This document shows, piece after piece, positions 46,392-53,745 of a stretch of 64,000 bases of DNA. The DNA comes from Rugamonas fusca (GTDB lineage Bacteria > Pseudomonadota > Gammaproteobacteria > Burkholderiales > Burkholderiaceae_D). The notes under the pieces were generated by a model. The model saw only the letters and a program-made list of their open reading frames with translations, was not told the DNA's origin and did no database searches. Both the position numbers and the translations under genes were made by a program. The stretch's first letter is position 1; each line of letters opens with the position of its first letter. The stretch spans positions 1 to 64,000 of the forward strand of contig NZ_JACEZS010000015.1 of NCBI RefSeq assembly GCF_014042365.1, written 5' to 3'.

Positions 46392-47399
46392 ATGAGCATG
46401 ACGCAAACGACTTCCTCTGGCGCGCTGCCAGAGGCCGTGCGGGCCCTGGCCGAGGCGGATTTCAGCGCCGTGGCCGGGCGCTTTACCCACGCCGGTTTCA
46501 CCGTGGCGCAGCCGGCGGACGGCATCTTGACCATCAAGCGTGCCGGCGCGCCGGACCGCGCCAGCGTGCTGGTGTCGGTCGGCGTGCATGGCGACGAGAC
46601 GGGGCCGATCGAAGTGGTGGCCCACCTGCTCGAGGCGCTGTCGCATGACGCGACCAAGCTGGCGGTGGACTTGATGCTGTGCGTGGGCAATATCGGCGCC
46701 ATCCGCGAAGGCAAGCGCTTCATCGACGCGGACCTGAACCGCATGTTCCGCGCCGAGCGGGGCACGCTGGCCGGCACCGCCGAGGCAGCGCGGGCCGACG
46801 TGATGATGGCTGCCACCACGGCCTTCTTCGACGGCGCCGGCCCCGTGCGCTGGCACCTGGACCTGCACACGGCGATCCGGCCGTCCGTCTATCCGACGTT
46901 TGCCATCGTGCCCGAGCTGATCGAGGCCGGTGCGCGCGGCAAGTTGATCGACTGGCTGGGCGCGGCCGGCATCGGCGCCATCATCATGAACCCGCAGTCG
47001 GCGGGAACGTACAGCTACTACGCGTCCGAGCACCACGGCGCGGCCGGCACCACGGTGGAGCTGGGCCGCATCGGCACGCTGGGCCAGAACGACATCGGCC
47101 AGTTCGCCGAGGCGGCGCAGGCGCTGGACGCGCTGCTGCGCGGCGTGGCGCCGGCAGCGGCGGGGCGGGCGCCGCACATCTTCAACACGGCCCAACAGAT
47201 CATCAAGCTGAGTGACCAGTTCAAGATGGCGTTCGGGCGCGACACCCAGAACTTTACGGCGCTGCCGCAGGGCGCGGAAATCGCGCGCGACGGCGACACT
47301 GTGTACACCGTGCGGCACGCACAGGAATACGTCGTGTTCCCCAACCCGGATGTGCGGGTGGGGCTGCGCGCGGGCCTGATGGTGGTGCGCGCTGCCTGA
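46392..47399 (+). CDS. astE: Succinylglutamate desuccinylase
   Basis: A 335-residue zinc hydrolase of the AstE/aspartoacylase family, last AST step (succinylglutamate to succinate and glutamate). The zinc site is visible as SVGVHGDETGPIEV (His and Glu) and LDLHTAIRPSVYPTFAI (His). The catalytic Glu region is GTTVELGRIGTLGQNDIGQF. It starts 4 bp after the gdhB stop, so it is cotranscribed with the dehydrogenase that consumes its glutamate product. Another ATG two codons later is possible. Length is near that of E. coli AstE (322). Confidence 0.93.
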   Translation: MSMTQTTSSGALPEAVRALAEADFSAVAGRFTHAGFTVAQPADGILTIKRAGAPDRASVLVSVGVHGDETGPIEVVAHLLEALSHDATKLAVDLMLCVGNIGAIREGKRFIDADLNRMFRAERGTLAGTAEAARADVMMAATTAFFDGAGPVRWHLDLHTAIRPSVYPTFAIVPELIEAGARGKLIDWLGAAGIGAIIMNPQSAGTYSYYASEHHGAAGTTVELGRIGTLGQNDIGQFAEAAQALDALLRGVAPAAAGRAPHIFNTAQQIIKLSDQFKMAFGRDTQNFTALPQGAEIARDGDTVYTVRHAQEYVVFPNPDVRVGLRAGLMVVRAA

Positions 47400-47415
47400 T
47401 CCCGGAAAACAACAA

Positions 47416-47441
47416 GGCCGCCGGCATGTAGCGCGGCGGCC
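47416..47441 (-). terminator. Weak terminator for the glycine-zipper gene
   Basis: An 8-bp inverted repeat GGCCGCCG (47416-47423) / CGGCGGCC (47434-47441). On the minus strand it is followed by TTGTTGTTTT, a broken U-rich tract. It lies in the 83-bp convergent gap between astE and the glycine-zipper gene. Confidence 0.45.
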
Positions 47442-47482
47442 CTGGTGTGAGCGCTTGTGCTGATTGTGCTATCAGCGGCGCA

Positions 47483-48028
47483 TCAGCGTTGCTGCTGCTT
47501 CTGCTGTTCCTGGATCTGGTTGCCCAGCAGGCCGCCGCCGATGGCGCCGGCGATGGTGGCTGCGGTACGGCCACGGCCGCCGCCCACCTGGTTACCCAGC
47601 AGGCCGCCGATCACGGCGCCGGCGCCGATGCCCACGTAGTTGGGCGAGCTGTTGGCCGGCGCCGGAGCAGGCGCGGGCTGTGGCGCGGACTGGGCGCGGC
47701 GGTCATAGTCGTCCGCCTGGGCCAGTTGCGTGCTGTGGTGCACGCGGGGCGTGTGGTGCACGGCGGGCTGCTGCTGTTGCACTTGCTGAGGCTGCTCATA
47801 TTGCGCCTGCTGCACGGCAGCCGGCGGCAGTGGCGGCTGGGCCTGGCCGGGCGCCAGGTCCGAGGTCAGCCCGTTGTTCGGGGCGGGATTGATGTCGCCC
47901 TTGGCCTTGGACGAAGGCAGCCAGCCGGCGATGGCGGCGGTGCCCACCAGGCTCAGAACGGTGACCGAAATCGCAGCACCTGCGATCAGGGGGTGAATGC
48001 GGCGGGTTACGGTTGGGATCTTTTCCAT
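47483..48028 (-). CDS. Glycine-zipper membrane protein with Gln/Pro-rich region
   Basis: A 181-residue envelope protein. One N-terminal helix (IHPLIAGAAISVTVLSLVGT, about 11-36) precedes a low-complexity region rich in Gln, Pro and His (about 55-125). A C-terminal glycine-zipper domain follows: GIGAGAVIGGLLGNQVGGGR and TAATIAGAIGGGLLGNQIQE, the pattern called 'glycine zipper 2TM' in related surface proteins. These domains insert into membranes or form oligomers. The start at 48028 is used because it precedes the basic segment EKIPTVTRR. It stands alone with its own promoter. Precise role unknown. Confidence 0.8.
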   Translation of the reverse strand: MEKIPTVTRRIHPLIAGAAISVTVLSLVGTAAIAGWLPSSKAKGDINPAPNNGLTSDLAPGQAQPPLPPAAVQQAQYEQPQQVQQQQPAVHHTPRVHHSTQLAQADDYDRRAQSAPQPAPAPAPANSSPNYVGIGAGAVIGGLLGNQVGGGRGRTAATIAGAIGGGLLGNQIQEQQKQQQR

Positions 48029-48092
48029 GTCTGGGCTCCTGGTTGTCATCGGGTAATGCATGACGCCAGATTAACGGCCCGGCCCGCTGCAA

Positions 48093-48120
48093 TCTATACA
48101 TTGCGCTGTATCAAAAGTAA
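48093..48120 (-). promoter_or_regulatory. Candidate promoter of the glycine-zipper gene
   Basis: On the minus strand TTACTT (48120-48115) and TATAGA (48098-48093) are 16 bp apart, a fair sigma-70 match, about 65 bp before the start codon. Confidence 0.45.
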
Positions 48121-48218
48121 GCATGTGTAACGGCGGCCGGAAAAAGCCGGGCCGCGCGGAGACTATCTGTTGCAATTCATGCACACAAATTACTGTAGGG
48201 GCCGGCGGCAAGAAGCCC

Positions 48219-48224
48219 TATAAT
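48219..48224 (+). promoter_or_regulatory. -10 box of the amino acid permease gene
   Basis: TATAAT at 48219-48224, 76 bp before the GTG start. No clear -35 box. The 271-bp gap around it holds two promoter candidates facing apart and no ORF I would accept. Confidence 0.5.
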
Positions 48225-48299
48225 CGCGCTTAGTTTTTTTGACCGACCCTCGCCGGAGCGTTACCCGCGCTGCCGTTGCAACCGATACAAGGATAGCCT

Positions 48300-49775
48300 G
48301 TGAACCAGACACTGGGCCAAAAACTGACCCGTACCAAGCCGGTCGATGTCACCCCTGAGCATACGCAAGGCAACTCCGGCAGCGGCTTGAACCGCTCGAT
48401 CGGCCTGTTCCCGCTGACCATGATCGGCGTCGGCGCCACCATCGGCACCGGTATTTTCTTCACCATGGTGGAAGCCGTGCCCAAGGCCGGGCCGTCCGTT
48501 ATCCTGTCATTCCTGATCGCCGCCATCACGGCCGGCCTGACGGCGCTGTGCTATGCCGAACTGTCGTTCCGCATTCCCGCCTCCGGTTCCTCGTATTCCT
48601 TCGCCTATGCCACCGTGGGCGAATTCTTGGCCTTCATCATGGCGGCTTGCCTGCTGCTCGAATACGGGCTGGCGGCCAGCGCCACGGCCATCGGCTGGTC
48701 CGACTATTTGAACAACTTCCTCGTCAACGCGTTCGGCTGGCACATACCGTCGCTGCTGCGCTCGCCCATGATCGTGTCGGGGCCGGCGGGCATCGAGTTC
48801 CATCCGGGCCATATCAACCTGCCGCCCATCATGCTGGTGTGTTTATGCTGCTTCCTGCTGCTGCGCGGCACCAAGGAATCGGCTACCACCAACGCCATCA
48901 TGGTGATGATCAAGCTGGCCATCCTCGTGTTCTTCGTCGTGATCGCGTTCGCCGGTTTCGATTCGCACAACTTCTTCCCGTTCTTTAACACCGACAACAG
49001 CAAGGGCTTCGCCGGCATGAAGGGCGTGACGGCGGCCGCCGGCACCGTGTTCTTCTCCTTCATCGGCCTCGATACGGTGGCCACGGCCGGCGAGGAAGTG
49101 CGTGATCCGCGCCGCAACGTGCCGATCGGCATCCTGGCCGCGCTGGCCATCGTCACCGTGTTTTATATGCTGGTGGCAGTGGCGGCGCTGGGCGCGCAGC
49201 CGGCGGCCAAGTTCGAAGGCCAGGAAGCGGGCCTGGCGGTGATCCTGCAGAACGTGACGGGCAAGACCTGGCCGGCGCTGGTGCTGGCGGCCGGCGCCGT
49301 CATTTCCGTGTTCAGCGTGACGCTGGTGACGATTTATGGCCAGACCCGCATCCTGTTCGCCATCTCGCGCGACGGTCTGATCTCGAAAGCGTTCCAGACC
49401 GTCAACCCGCGCACGGCCGCGCCGGTCAGCAACACGCTGATCGTGTGTAGCGTGGTGGGGCTGGTGTCGGGCTTCGTCGACGCCACCTTCCTGTGGGACA
49501 TGGTCAGCATGGGCACGCTGACGGCCTTCATCGTCGTCTCGATGGCCGTGCCGGTGATGCGGCGCCGTGAAAACGGCAATGGCGTGGACGGCTTCCGCGT
49601 GCCGTTCGGCCCCTACGTGGTGCCGGGGCTGAGCATCCTGGCCTGCCTGTACATCATGCGCGACCTGTCGCGCACCACCTTCACCATCTTCACGATCTGG
49701 ATGACGGCCGCGATCCTGACCTATTTCCTGTACGGCATGCGTAACTCGCACCTGAACGGCGCCCCGCGCAGCTGA
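48300..49775 (+). CDS. APC-family amino acid permease
   Basis: A 491-residue inner-membrane carrier with about twelve helices. It has the family signature GVGATIGTGIFFTMVEAVPK, AELSFRIPASGSSYSFAYAT and FFSFIGLDTVATAGEEVRDP, which mark cationic or branched amino acid transporters of the YfnA/CAT type. The start is a GTG at 48300. It lies after the AST-gdhB cluster on the same strand, with its own promoter candidate and terminator. An arginine, lysine or other amino acid substrate is plausible from context but not proven. Confidence 0.87.
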   Translation: MNQTLGQKLTRTKPVDVTPEHTQGNSGSGLNRSIGLFPLTMIGVGATIGTGIFFTMVEAVPKAGPSVILSFLIAAITAGLTALCYAELSFRIPASGSSYSFAYATVGEFLAFIMAACLLLEYGLAASATAIGWSDYLNNFLVNAFGWHIPSLLRSPMIVSGPAGIEFHPGHINLPPIMLVCLCCFLLLRGTKESATTNAIMVMIKLAILVFFVVIAFAGFDSHNFFPFFNTDNSKGFAGMKGVTAAAGTVFFSFIGLDTVATAGEEVRDPRRNVPIGILAALAIVTVFYMLVAVAALGAQPAAKFEGQEAGLAVILQNVTGKTWPALVLAAGAVISVFSVTLVTIYGQTRILFAISRDGLISKAFQTVNPRTAAPVSNTLIVCSVVGLVSGFVDATFLWDMVSMGTLTAFIVVSMAVPVMRRRENGNGVDGFRVPFGPYVVPGLSILACLYIMRDLSRTTFTIFTIWMTAAILTYFLYGMRNSHLNGAPRS

Positions 49776-49787
49776 TGCGTCCGCACG

Positions 49788-49826
49788 AAAAAAAGACCCG
49801 GCAGCGTGAGCGGCCGGGTCTTTTTT
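49788..49826. terminator. Bidirectional terminator
   Basis: A stem centred on GACCCGGC/GCCGGGTC (about 49795-49820), preceded by A residues and followed by six T residues. It closes the permease gene and, on the other strand, the small-protein operon. Confidence 0.88.
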
Positions 49827-49840
49827 CATTCGAGGGATGC

Positions 49841-49939
49841 TTATTGCGCGTCCTGCTCGGGCTGGGCGCCCAGGTAGAGGCGCAGTACGAGGCCCGACAG
49901 GGCGATGGCGGCAGGCAGATTTTCGATGATGGTCAGCAT
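49841..49939 (-). CDS. Tiny hydrophobic protein, 32 residues, paralogue of the next
   Basis: A 32-codon frame with a GGAG ribosome-binding site seven bases before the ATG. It reads hydrophobic for about 25 residues with the core GLVLRLYLG, then ends in a Gln/Asp/Glu-rich tail. The core is identical to that of the 27-residue neighbour just upstream, and the preceding part (LPAAIA versus LPAILA) also matches. That points to gene duplication. It lies before a terminator and is the third gene of a minus-strand operon. It could be a one-helix membrane peptide; no known family is recognised. Confidence 0.6.
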   Translation of the reverse strand: MLTIIENLPAAIALSGLVLRLYLGAQPEQDAQ

Positions 49940-49943
49940 AGTT

Positions 49944-50027
49944 TTACTCCGATTGAGAACCAAGATACAGGCGCAGAACCAGGCCCACGGTTGCCAGGAT
50001 GGCGGGAAGCGGCGTCAGGACTTGCAT
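49944..50027 (-). CDS. Tiny hydrophobic protein, 27 residues
   Basis: A 27-codon frame lying between the 81-residue gene (2 bp upstream) and the 32-residue gene (4 bp downstream). It shows LPAILATVGLVLRLYLG and a Ser/Gln/Glu end. The spacing, the shared motif with its neighbour and G-rich sequence before the ATG argue that it is translated, although there is no classical AGGAGG. A single amphipathic membrane-inserted helix with one Arg near the middle of its second half is likely. It is too short to have been called by ordinary gene finders. Confidence 0.6.
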   Translation of the reverse strand: MQVLTPLPAILATVGLVLRLYLGSQSE

Positions 50028-50029
50028 GA

Positions 50030-50275
50030 TCAGCCCCGCGAGGCCATGAAGCGCAGTTCGGCCGACAGGTTCGGCGCGATGTGCTCGTAGTCGTCGGCCA
50101 TGCGGGACAGATAGGTCGCTTCTTCGTAGCGCTGCGCTTCCAAAGCCTGTTCTTCCGCGCGCGGCTTGACCGCGAACAGGGCGGCCAGCAGGCCGCGTGC
50201 TGCGTGGGCAACGTTGCTGGCGTAACCGCCAGCGGCATAGTCGTTGTAGCTCAGGTGGGTGTGTGCAGTGCTCAT
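50030..50275 (-). CDS. Small protein of unknown function, 81 residues
   Basis: First gene of the small-protein operon. AGGAGC precedes the ATG at 50275. The N-terminal part (THLSYNDYAAGGYASNVAHA) leads to a hydrophobic helix (ARGLLAALFAV). A charged helical region follows, ending with EEATYLSRMADDYEHIAPNL and SAELRFMASRG. No signal peptide and no recognised domain. The C-terminal helix could bind a partner. Its start is preceded by a good promoter. The longer upstream frame runs through that promoter and is rejected. The divergent gene encodes a diguanylate cyclase. Confidence 0.72.
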   Translation of the reverse strand: MSTAHTHLSYNDYAAGGYASNVAHAARGLLAALFAVKPRAEEQALEAQRYEEATYLSRMADDYEHIAPNLSAELRFMASRG

Positions 50276-50308
50276 TTGAAGCTCCTTTTTCGTCCGTTGT
50301 TGCAGTGC

Positions 50309-50336
50309 AGTATAGGACTGATTCAGTAATAAACAA
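50309..50336 (-). promoter_or_regulatory. Promoter of the small-protein operon
   Basis: On the minus strand TTGTTT (50336-50331), a 16-bp spacer and TATACT (50314-50309) precede the 81-residue gene by 34 bp. The surrounding 100 bp are strikingly AT-rich for this genome (about 50305-50410), as is often seen at strongly expressed promoters. Confidence 0.6.
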
Positions 50337-50516
50337 ACTTTTGATTCGTGATGGTATCCATACAGAAACTGCATAACTTTGATTTAGTAATGTAATTCTT
50401 TCATTCCCATGAGCAACGAAAAAGTGGGGGAAATACCGCGTTTCCCCTCTGGGAACGGGACTGCGCTGGGGTATGATTACTGTCCAATTTGCAATATGAC
50501 GAAGACGGGGTGATAT

Positions 50517-52064
50517 ATGTCCTTGCGTATACGATTTATGCTTGCGCTGCTGCTCAGCGGGCTGGCCGCCGTGGCAATGGTGGGCGGGCTGGCGTACGTG
50601 GGGATCAACAAGAAGGTGGACCTGATACGGCGCCAGCAGGTGGCCGACCACTTTTACAAGTACCTGAGCGCATATCTGACGCAATATGGCGGCTGGCAGG
50701 CCGCCAACGCGGCCGAACCGTTCGAGCGTTTCATGCACCGCACGCAGGCGGCGGAGCGCCTGGATGTTGCGATGCAGCAGAATGGGGCGCAAGCGGCGTC
50801 GTCGGACGCGCCTCGCGCTGCGGATGGCGAGCCGGGACCGGCGCCGGGCGGACGCCTGTCGCCACCCGACGATGGCGGGCCGGGCATGCCGCCGCAACCG
50901 GATGGCCGGCCCCGGTTCAGGCCGGACTTCGATGGCCCCGGTGGTCGCCCCCGTCCCATGCCGGGCGAGGAGGGCGGTCCGCCGCCGCCACCGCCCGGTG
51001 CGGGCCCGGCCGATGCCGGCGGCAGGGAGCCGGGCGGCCAGCGGCCGGGCGAGCGTCCGCCACCGCCGCCGGGCCCCCGCCCGGGCAACGAGCCGCCGTT
51101 CCATTTCATCGTCGCCGACCAGGATTACAAGGTGTTGCTGGGTGCGGGCGTGTACCGGCCCGGCGAAGCGTTGCCGGCGGCCGCCCGCAAGGATGCCCGC
51201 CCCGTCATGGTGGCGGGCCAGGTGGCGGCCTATATTTCACCGGAAGGCGTGTTCACCCCCAGCAAGGAAGAATTGCAGTACCTGGCGGCCATGCGCGAAG
51301 CGCTGCTGGCCGGCGTAACGGGAGCGGCCGTGCTGGCGCTGGTACTCGGCGTGTTGCTGAGCAAACGCCTGAGCCGCACGCTGAGCAGCCTGACGGACGC
51401 CGTGCGCGCCATGCACGGGGGCTCGCTGTTGCAACGGGTGCCCGTGCATGGGAAGGATGAGGTGGCGGCGCTGGCCAACGCGTTCAATGCCATGAGCGAG
51501 CAGCTGGCGCGCAGCCACAAGGAGCTGAGCGCGTCGCACCAGACCATCCTGGAGCAGGCCGACCAGTTGCGCGAACTGAGCGTGCGCGACGCGCTCACCA
51601 AGCTGTACAACCGGCGCCACTTCGATGAGCAGGCCACCACCCTGTTCAACCAGGCCGTGCGCCACAAGCGGCCATTGAGCCTGGTGATCGGCGACATCGA
51701 TTTCTTCAAGCGCATCAACGACCAGTATTCGCACGCGACGGGCGACGCCGTGCTGCGCCAGGTGGGTGAAATCCTGCGCGGCCACATGCGGCTGTCGGAC
51801 CTGGTGGCGCGCTACGGCGGCGAGGAATTCGTGATCGCGCTGCCGGAGACGGCGCTGCCGCAAGCGGCGGCCCTGTGCGACAAGCTGCGCCACCTGATCG
51901 AAGGCTTCCCGTGGCACGAGGTGCAGCCCGGCCTCAAGGTGACAATGAGCATGGGCGTGTACGCCGATCTGGCGGCCGGCACGGCCGAAGCGATGCTGCA
52001 ACAGGCAGATGCGCTGCTGTACCGCGCCAAGGAATCGGGGCGCAATCAGGTGTGCTTCGCCTGA
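50517..52064 (+). CDS. Membrane diguanylate cyclase with HAMP and Pro/Gly-rich sensor
   Basis: A 515-residue enzyme making cyclic-di-GMP from two GTP. One helix at 5-29, a periplasmic region to about 258, a second helix (about 260-283), a HAMP domain (about 284-336), a coiled coil and a GGDEF domain (about 350-515). The active site reads GGEEF (about 435-439). An RLSD inhibitory site lies five residues before it, so product feedback inhibition is expected. The periplasmic region contains an unusual Pro/Gly/Arg-rich stretch of about 100 residues (about 100-200), including PPPPPPGAGPADAGG. The signal sensed is unknown. Divergent from the small-protein operon. Confidence 0.9.
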   Translation: MSLRIRFMLALLLSGLAAVAMVGGLAYVGINKKVDLIRRQQVADHFYKYLSAYLTQYGGWQAANAAEPFERFMHRTQAAERLDVAMQQNGAQAASSDAPRAADGEPGPAPGGRLSPPDDGGPGMPPQPDGRPRFRPDFDGPGGRPRPMPGEEGGPPPPPPGAGPADAGGREPGGQRPGERPPPPPGPRPGNEPPFHFIVADQDYKVLLGAGVYRPGEALPAAARKDARPVMVAGQVAAYISPEGVFTPSKEELQYLAAMREALLAGVTGAAVLALVLGVLLSKRLSRTLSSLTDAVRAMHGGSLLQRVPVHGKDEVAALANAFNAMSEQLARSHKELSASHQTILEQADQLRELSVRDALTKLYNRRHFDEQATTLFNQAVRHKRPLSLVIGDIDFFKRINDQYSHATGDAVLRQVGEILRGHMRLSDLVARYGGEEFVIALPETALPQAAALCDKLRHLIEGFPWHEVQPGLKVTMSMGVYADLAAGTAEAMLQQADALLYRAKESGRNQVCFA

Positions 52065-52079
52065 GCCAGCGGGCCGTTC

Positions 52080-53006
52080 CTACGCGCGCGCGGCGCGGTT
52101 CAGCCAGCGTCCGCCGAACATCACGCACCCCAGCGCCGCCACGATCAGGGCCGTGCCGGCCCATTGCCAGCCATTGATCCGGTCGCCCAGCACCAGCATG
52201 CCGGCGCTGATGCCCACCACGGGCACGCCCAGGCTGAACGGCGCCACCCGGTTGACGGGATGGCGCTTGAGCAGGCCGGTCCACATGGCGTAGGCCAGCA
52301 CGGTGGCCATCCAGCCCAGGTAGGCCAGCGATGCCCACACTTGCGCCGGCGCGGCCTGCCATTGCCAGCGCGTGGCCGGATCGTCGAAGGCCAGCGACAG
52401 GGCCACGAAAGGCAGCACCGGCACCGTGCTGCTCCACACCATGAACGCCACCACGTCGAACTGCGGCGTGGCTTGCTGGGCGCGCCGCACGACGATATTG
52501 GAGGCGGCCCACATGGCCGCCGCCGCCAGGCACAGGGCGAAGCCGCCGGCCGTGGTGGCGCCGGCCTGGCCCGGCGCCAGGTAGTTGGCGCCGAAGCAGG
52601 CCAGGCCCAAGGCGGCCAGCAGCAGTCCGCCCCGCAGGGCGCGGCTGGCGTGCTCGCCCAGCAGCACGAAGCCGAAGAAGGCGGTGAAGAAGACCTGGGT
52701 TTGCAGCAGCACGGACGCCAGCGCGGCCGACATGCCGACCTTGAGTGACAGGAACAGCAGGCCGAACTGGCCCACCCCCTGGCACAGCCCATACAGCACC
52801 ACCCAGCGTGCCGGCAAGCGGGGCGGGCGGACGAACAGGATCAGCGGCAGCACGGCGAACAGGTAGCGGCCAGCACCGAGCTGGAACGGCGTGAGGAAGC
52901 GCAGTCCCACTTTCATGGCGATGAAGTTGGTGCCCCAGATCAGTACCACGCACAGTGCGGCCAGCAGATCGCGGCCGCTCAGGGGAAGATGGTTGGATGA
53001 ACTCAT
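52080..53006 (-). CDS. EamA/DMT-family transporter
   Basis: A 308-residue inner-membrane carrier with ten predicted helices and two EamA repeats. It opens with LLAALCVVLIWGTNFIAMKV and has the second-repeat region LGVPVVGISAGMLVLGDRIN. This subgroup is related to the amino acid/metabolite exporter family (O-acetylserine/cysteine exporter-like). It converges on the diguanylate cyclase gene with a 15-bp gap. Substrate unknown. No regulator is next to it. Confidence 0.85.
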   Translation of the reverse strand: MSSSNHLPLSGRDLLAALCVVLIWGTNFIAMKVGLRFLTPFQLGAGRYLFAVLPLILFVRPPRLPARWVVLYGLCQGVGQFGLLFLSLKVGMSAALASVLLQTQVFFTAFFGFVLLGEHASRALRGGLLLAALGLACFGANYLAPGQAGATTAGGFALCLAAAAMWAASNIVVRRAQQATPQFDVVAFMVWSSTVPVLPFVALSLAFDDPATRWQWQAAPAQVWASLAYLGWMATVLAYAMWTGLLKRHPVNRVAPFSLGVPVVGISAGMLVLGDRINGWQWAGTALIVAALGCVMFGGRWLNRAARA

Positions 53007-53083
53007 CGGGCCATGGTAGCAGCGATCGGCGCGCCGTGCAGGGCAGGGCGCCGCAACCGGCCCGCTGGTGCGGCGCGCGGCCG

Positions 53084-53392
53084 CTACAGCGGTGGCAGGC
53101 CGTGCCGGGCGCGCGCGTCGTTGCAGCGCGACGTGCCGGCGTCGAACTCGCGGCAGGTGGAGGAGCGCTGGGCGTAGATCGAGCAGGCCACGGAGCAGCC
53201 CACTTCACCTTCCAGCGCCACGCAGCGCGGGGGCATGCGCTCGGTGCCGCGCATGGCCGCGTGATGGGGGGACACGGCGGTGGTCAGCCCGTGTGGCACG
53301 GTGCCCTCCGGATGGGCATCCGTTTCGGCCCAGTAGAACGACACGCGAAACGTGGCGCAGCATGCGCCGCAATGTTGGCAGGACTCAGACAT
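53084..53392 (-). CDS. YkgJ-family cysteine cluster protein
   Basis: A 102-residue protein with the CxxCxxCC motif near the N-terminus (CQHCGACC), then PPRCVAL, GCSVACSIYAQRSSTCREFD and a later Cys in SRCNDAR. This cysteine pattern defines the YkgJ/UPF0153 family, thought to bind zinc or an iron-sulfur cluster. Function is unknown. It lies 77 bp upstream of the EamA gene on the same strand and may be cotranscribed with it. Confidence 0.85.
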   Translation of the reverse strand: MSESCQHCGACCATFRVSFYWAETDAHPEGTVPHGLTTAVSPHHAAMRGTERMPPRCVALEGEVGCSVACSIYAQRSSTCREFDAGTSRCNDARARHGLPPL

Positions 53393-53499
53393 CGCAAAGT
53401 GCAGTTGAATGAAGACTGTCCGTCATGATAGTGGTGTCGCGCGTTCGATTCAAGCGTGCGGCGCCATGCCCGGCCCGCGCTGGCCGGGCAGCAGACGCT

Positions 53500-53745
53500 T
53501 CAGGCCCGGACTCTGGCCTTGCGGCGCCGGGCGCAGCCGACCAGCCCCAGGCCGGCCAGCAACATCGCATACGTTTCCGGTTCGGGCAGCGGCACCGGCG
53601 GCGCGGAGGTGAATTCGAGCTTGATGTTGCCGATCACTTGCTGGTGGCCGAAGCCGGCGCCCTGCACGTGCACGCGGATAGTATTGTCTATTCGATCACC
53701 CCAGAGTCCCATTGGGCTGATCTGCGGTGCCAGGCGTTCCGCTGG
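53500..53745 (-). pseudogene. Remnant of a PEP-CTERM protein
   Basis: The frame begins directly after the fusC stop codon, in the same phase, and runs to 53500. It ends in a complete PEP-CTERM sorting tail: LPEPETYAMLLAGLGLVG followed by CARRRKARVRA. About 50 preceding residues look like the last strands of the exported domain (NTIRVHVQGAGFGHQQVIG). A start, signal peptide and most of the domain are missing, so the gene appears truncated. An ATG at 53712 would give a 70-residue product lacking a signal peptide, unlikely to be functional. PEP-CTERM proteins are sorted by exosortase, which is not encoded in this window. Confidence 0.65.

Noticed and set aside
41651..46870. Very long minus-strand open frame (1739 codons) opposite gdhB
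   Set aside because: It is the antisense shadow of gdhB in GC-rich DNA. The translation is Arg/His/Gln-rich with no family motif, while the plus strand encodes a clear glutamate dehydrogenase.
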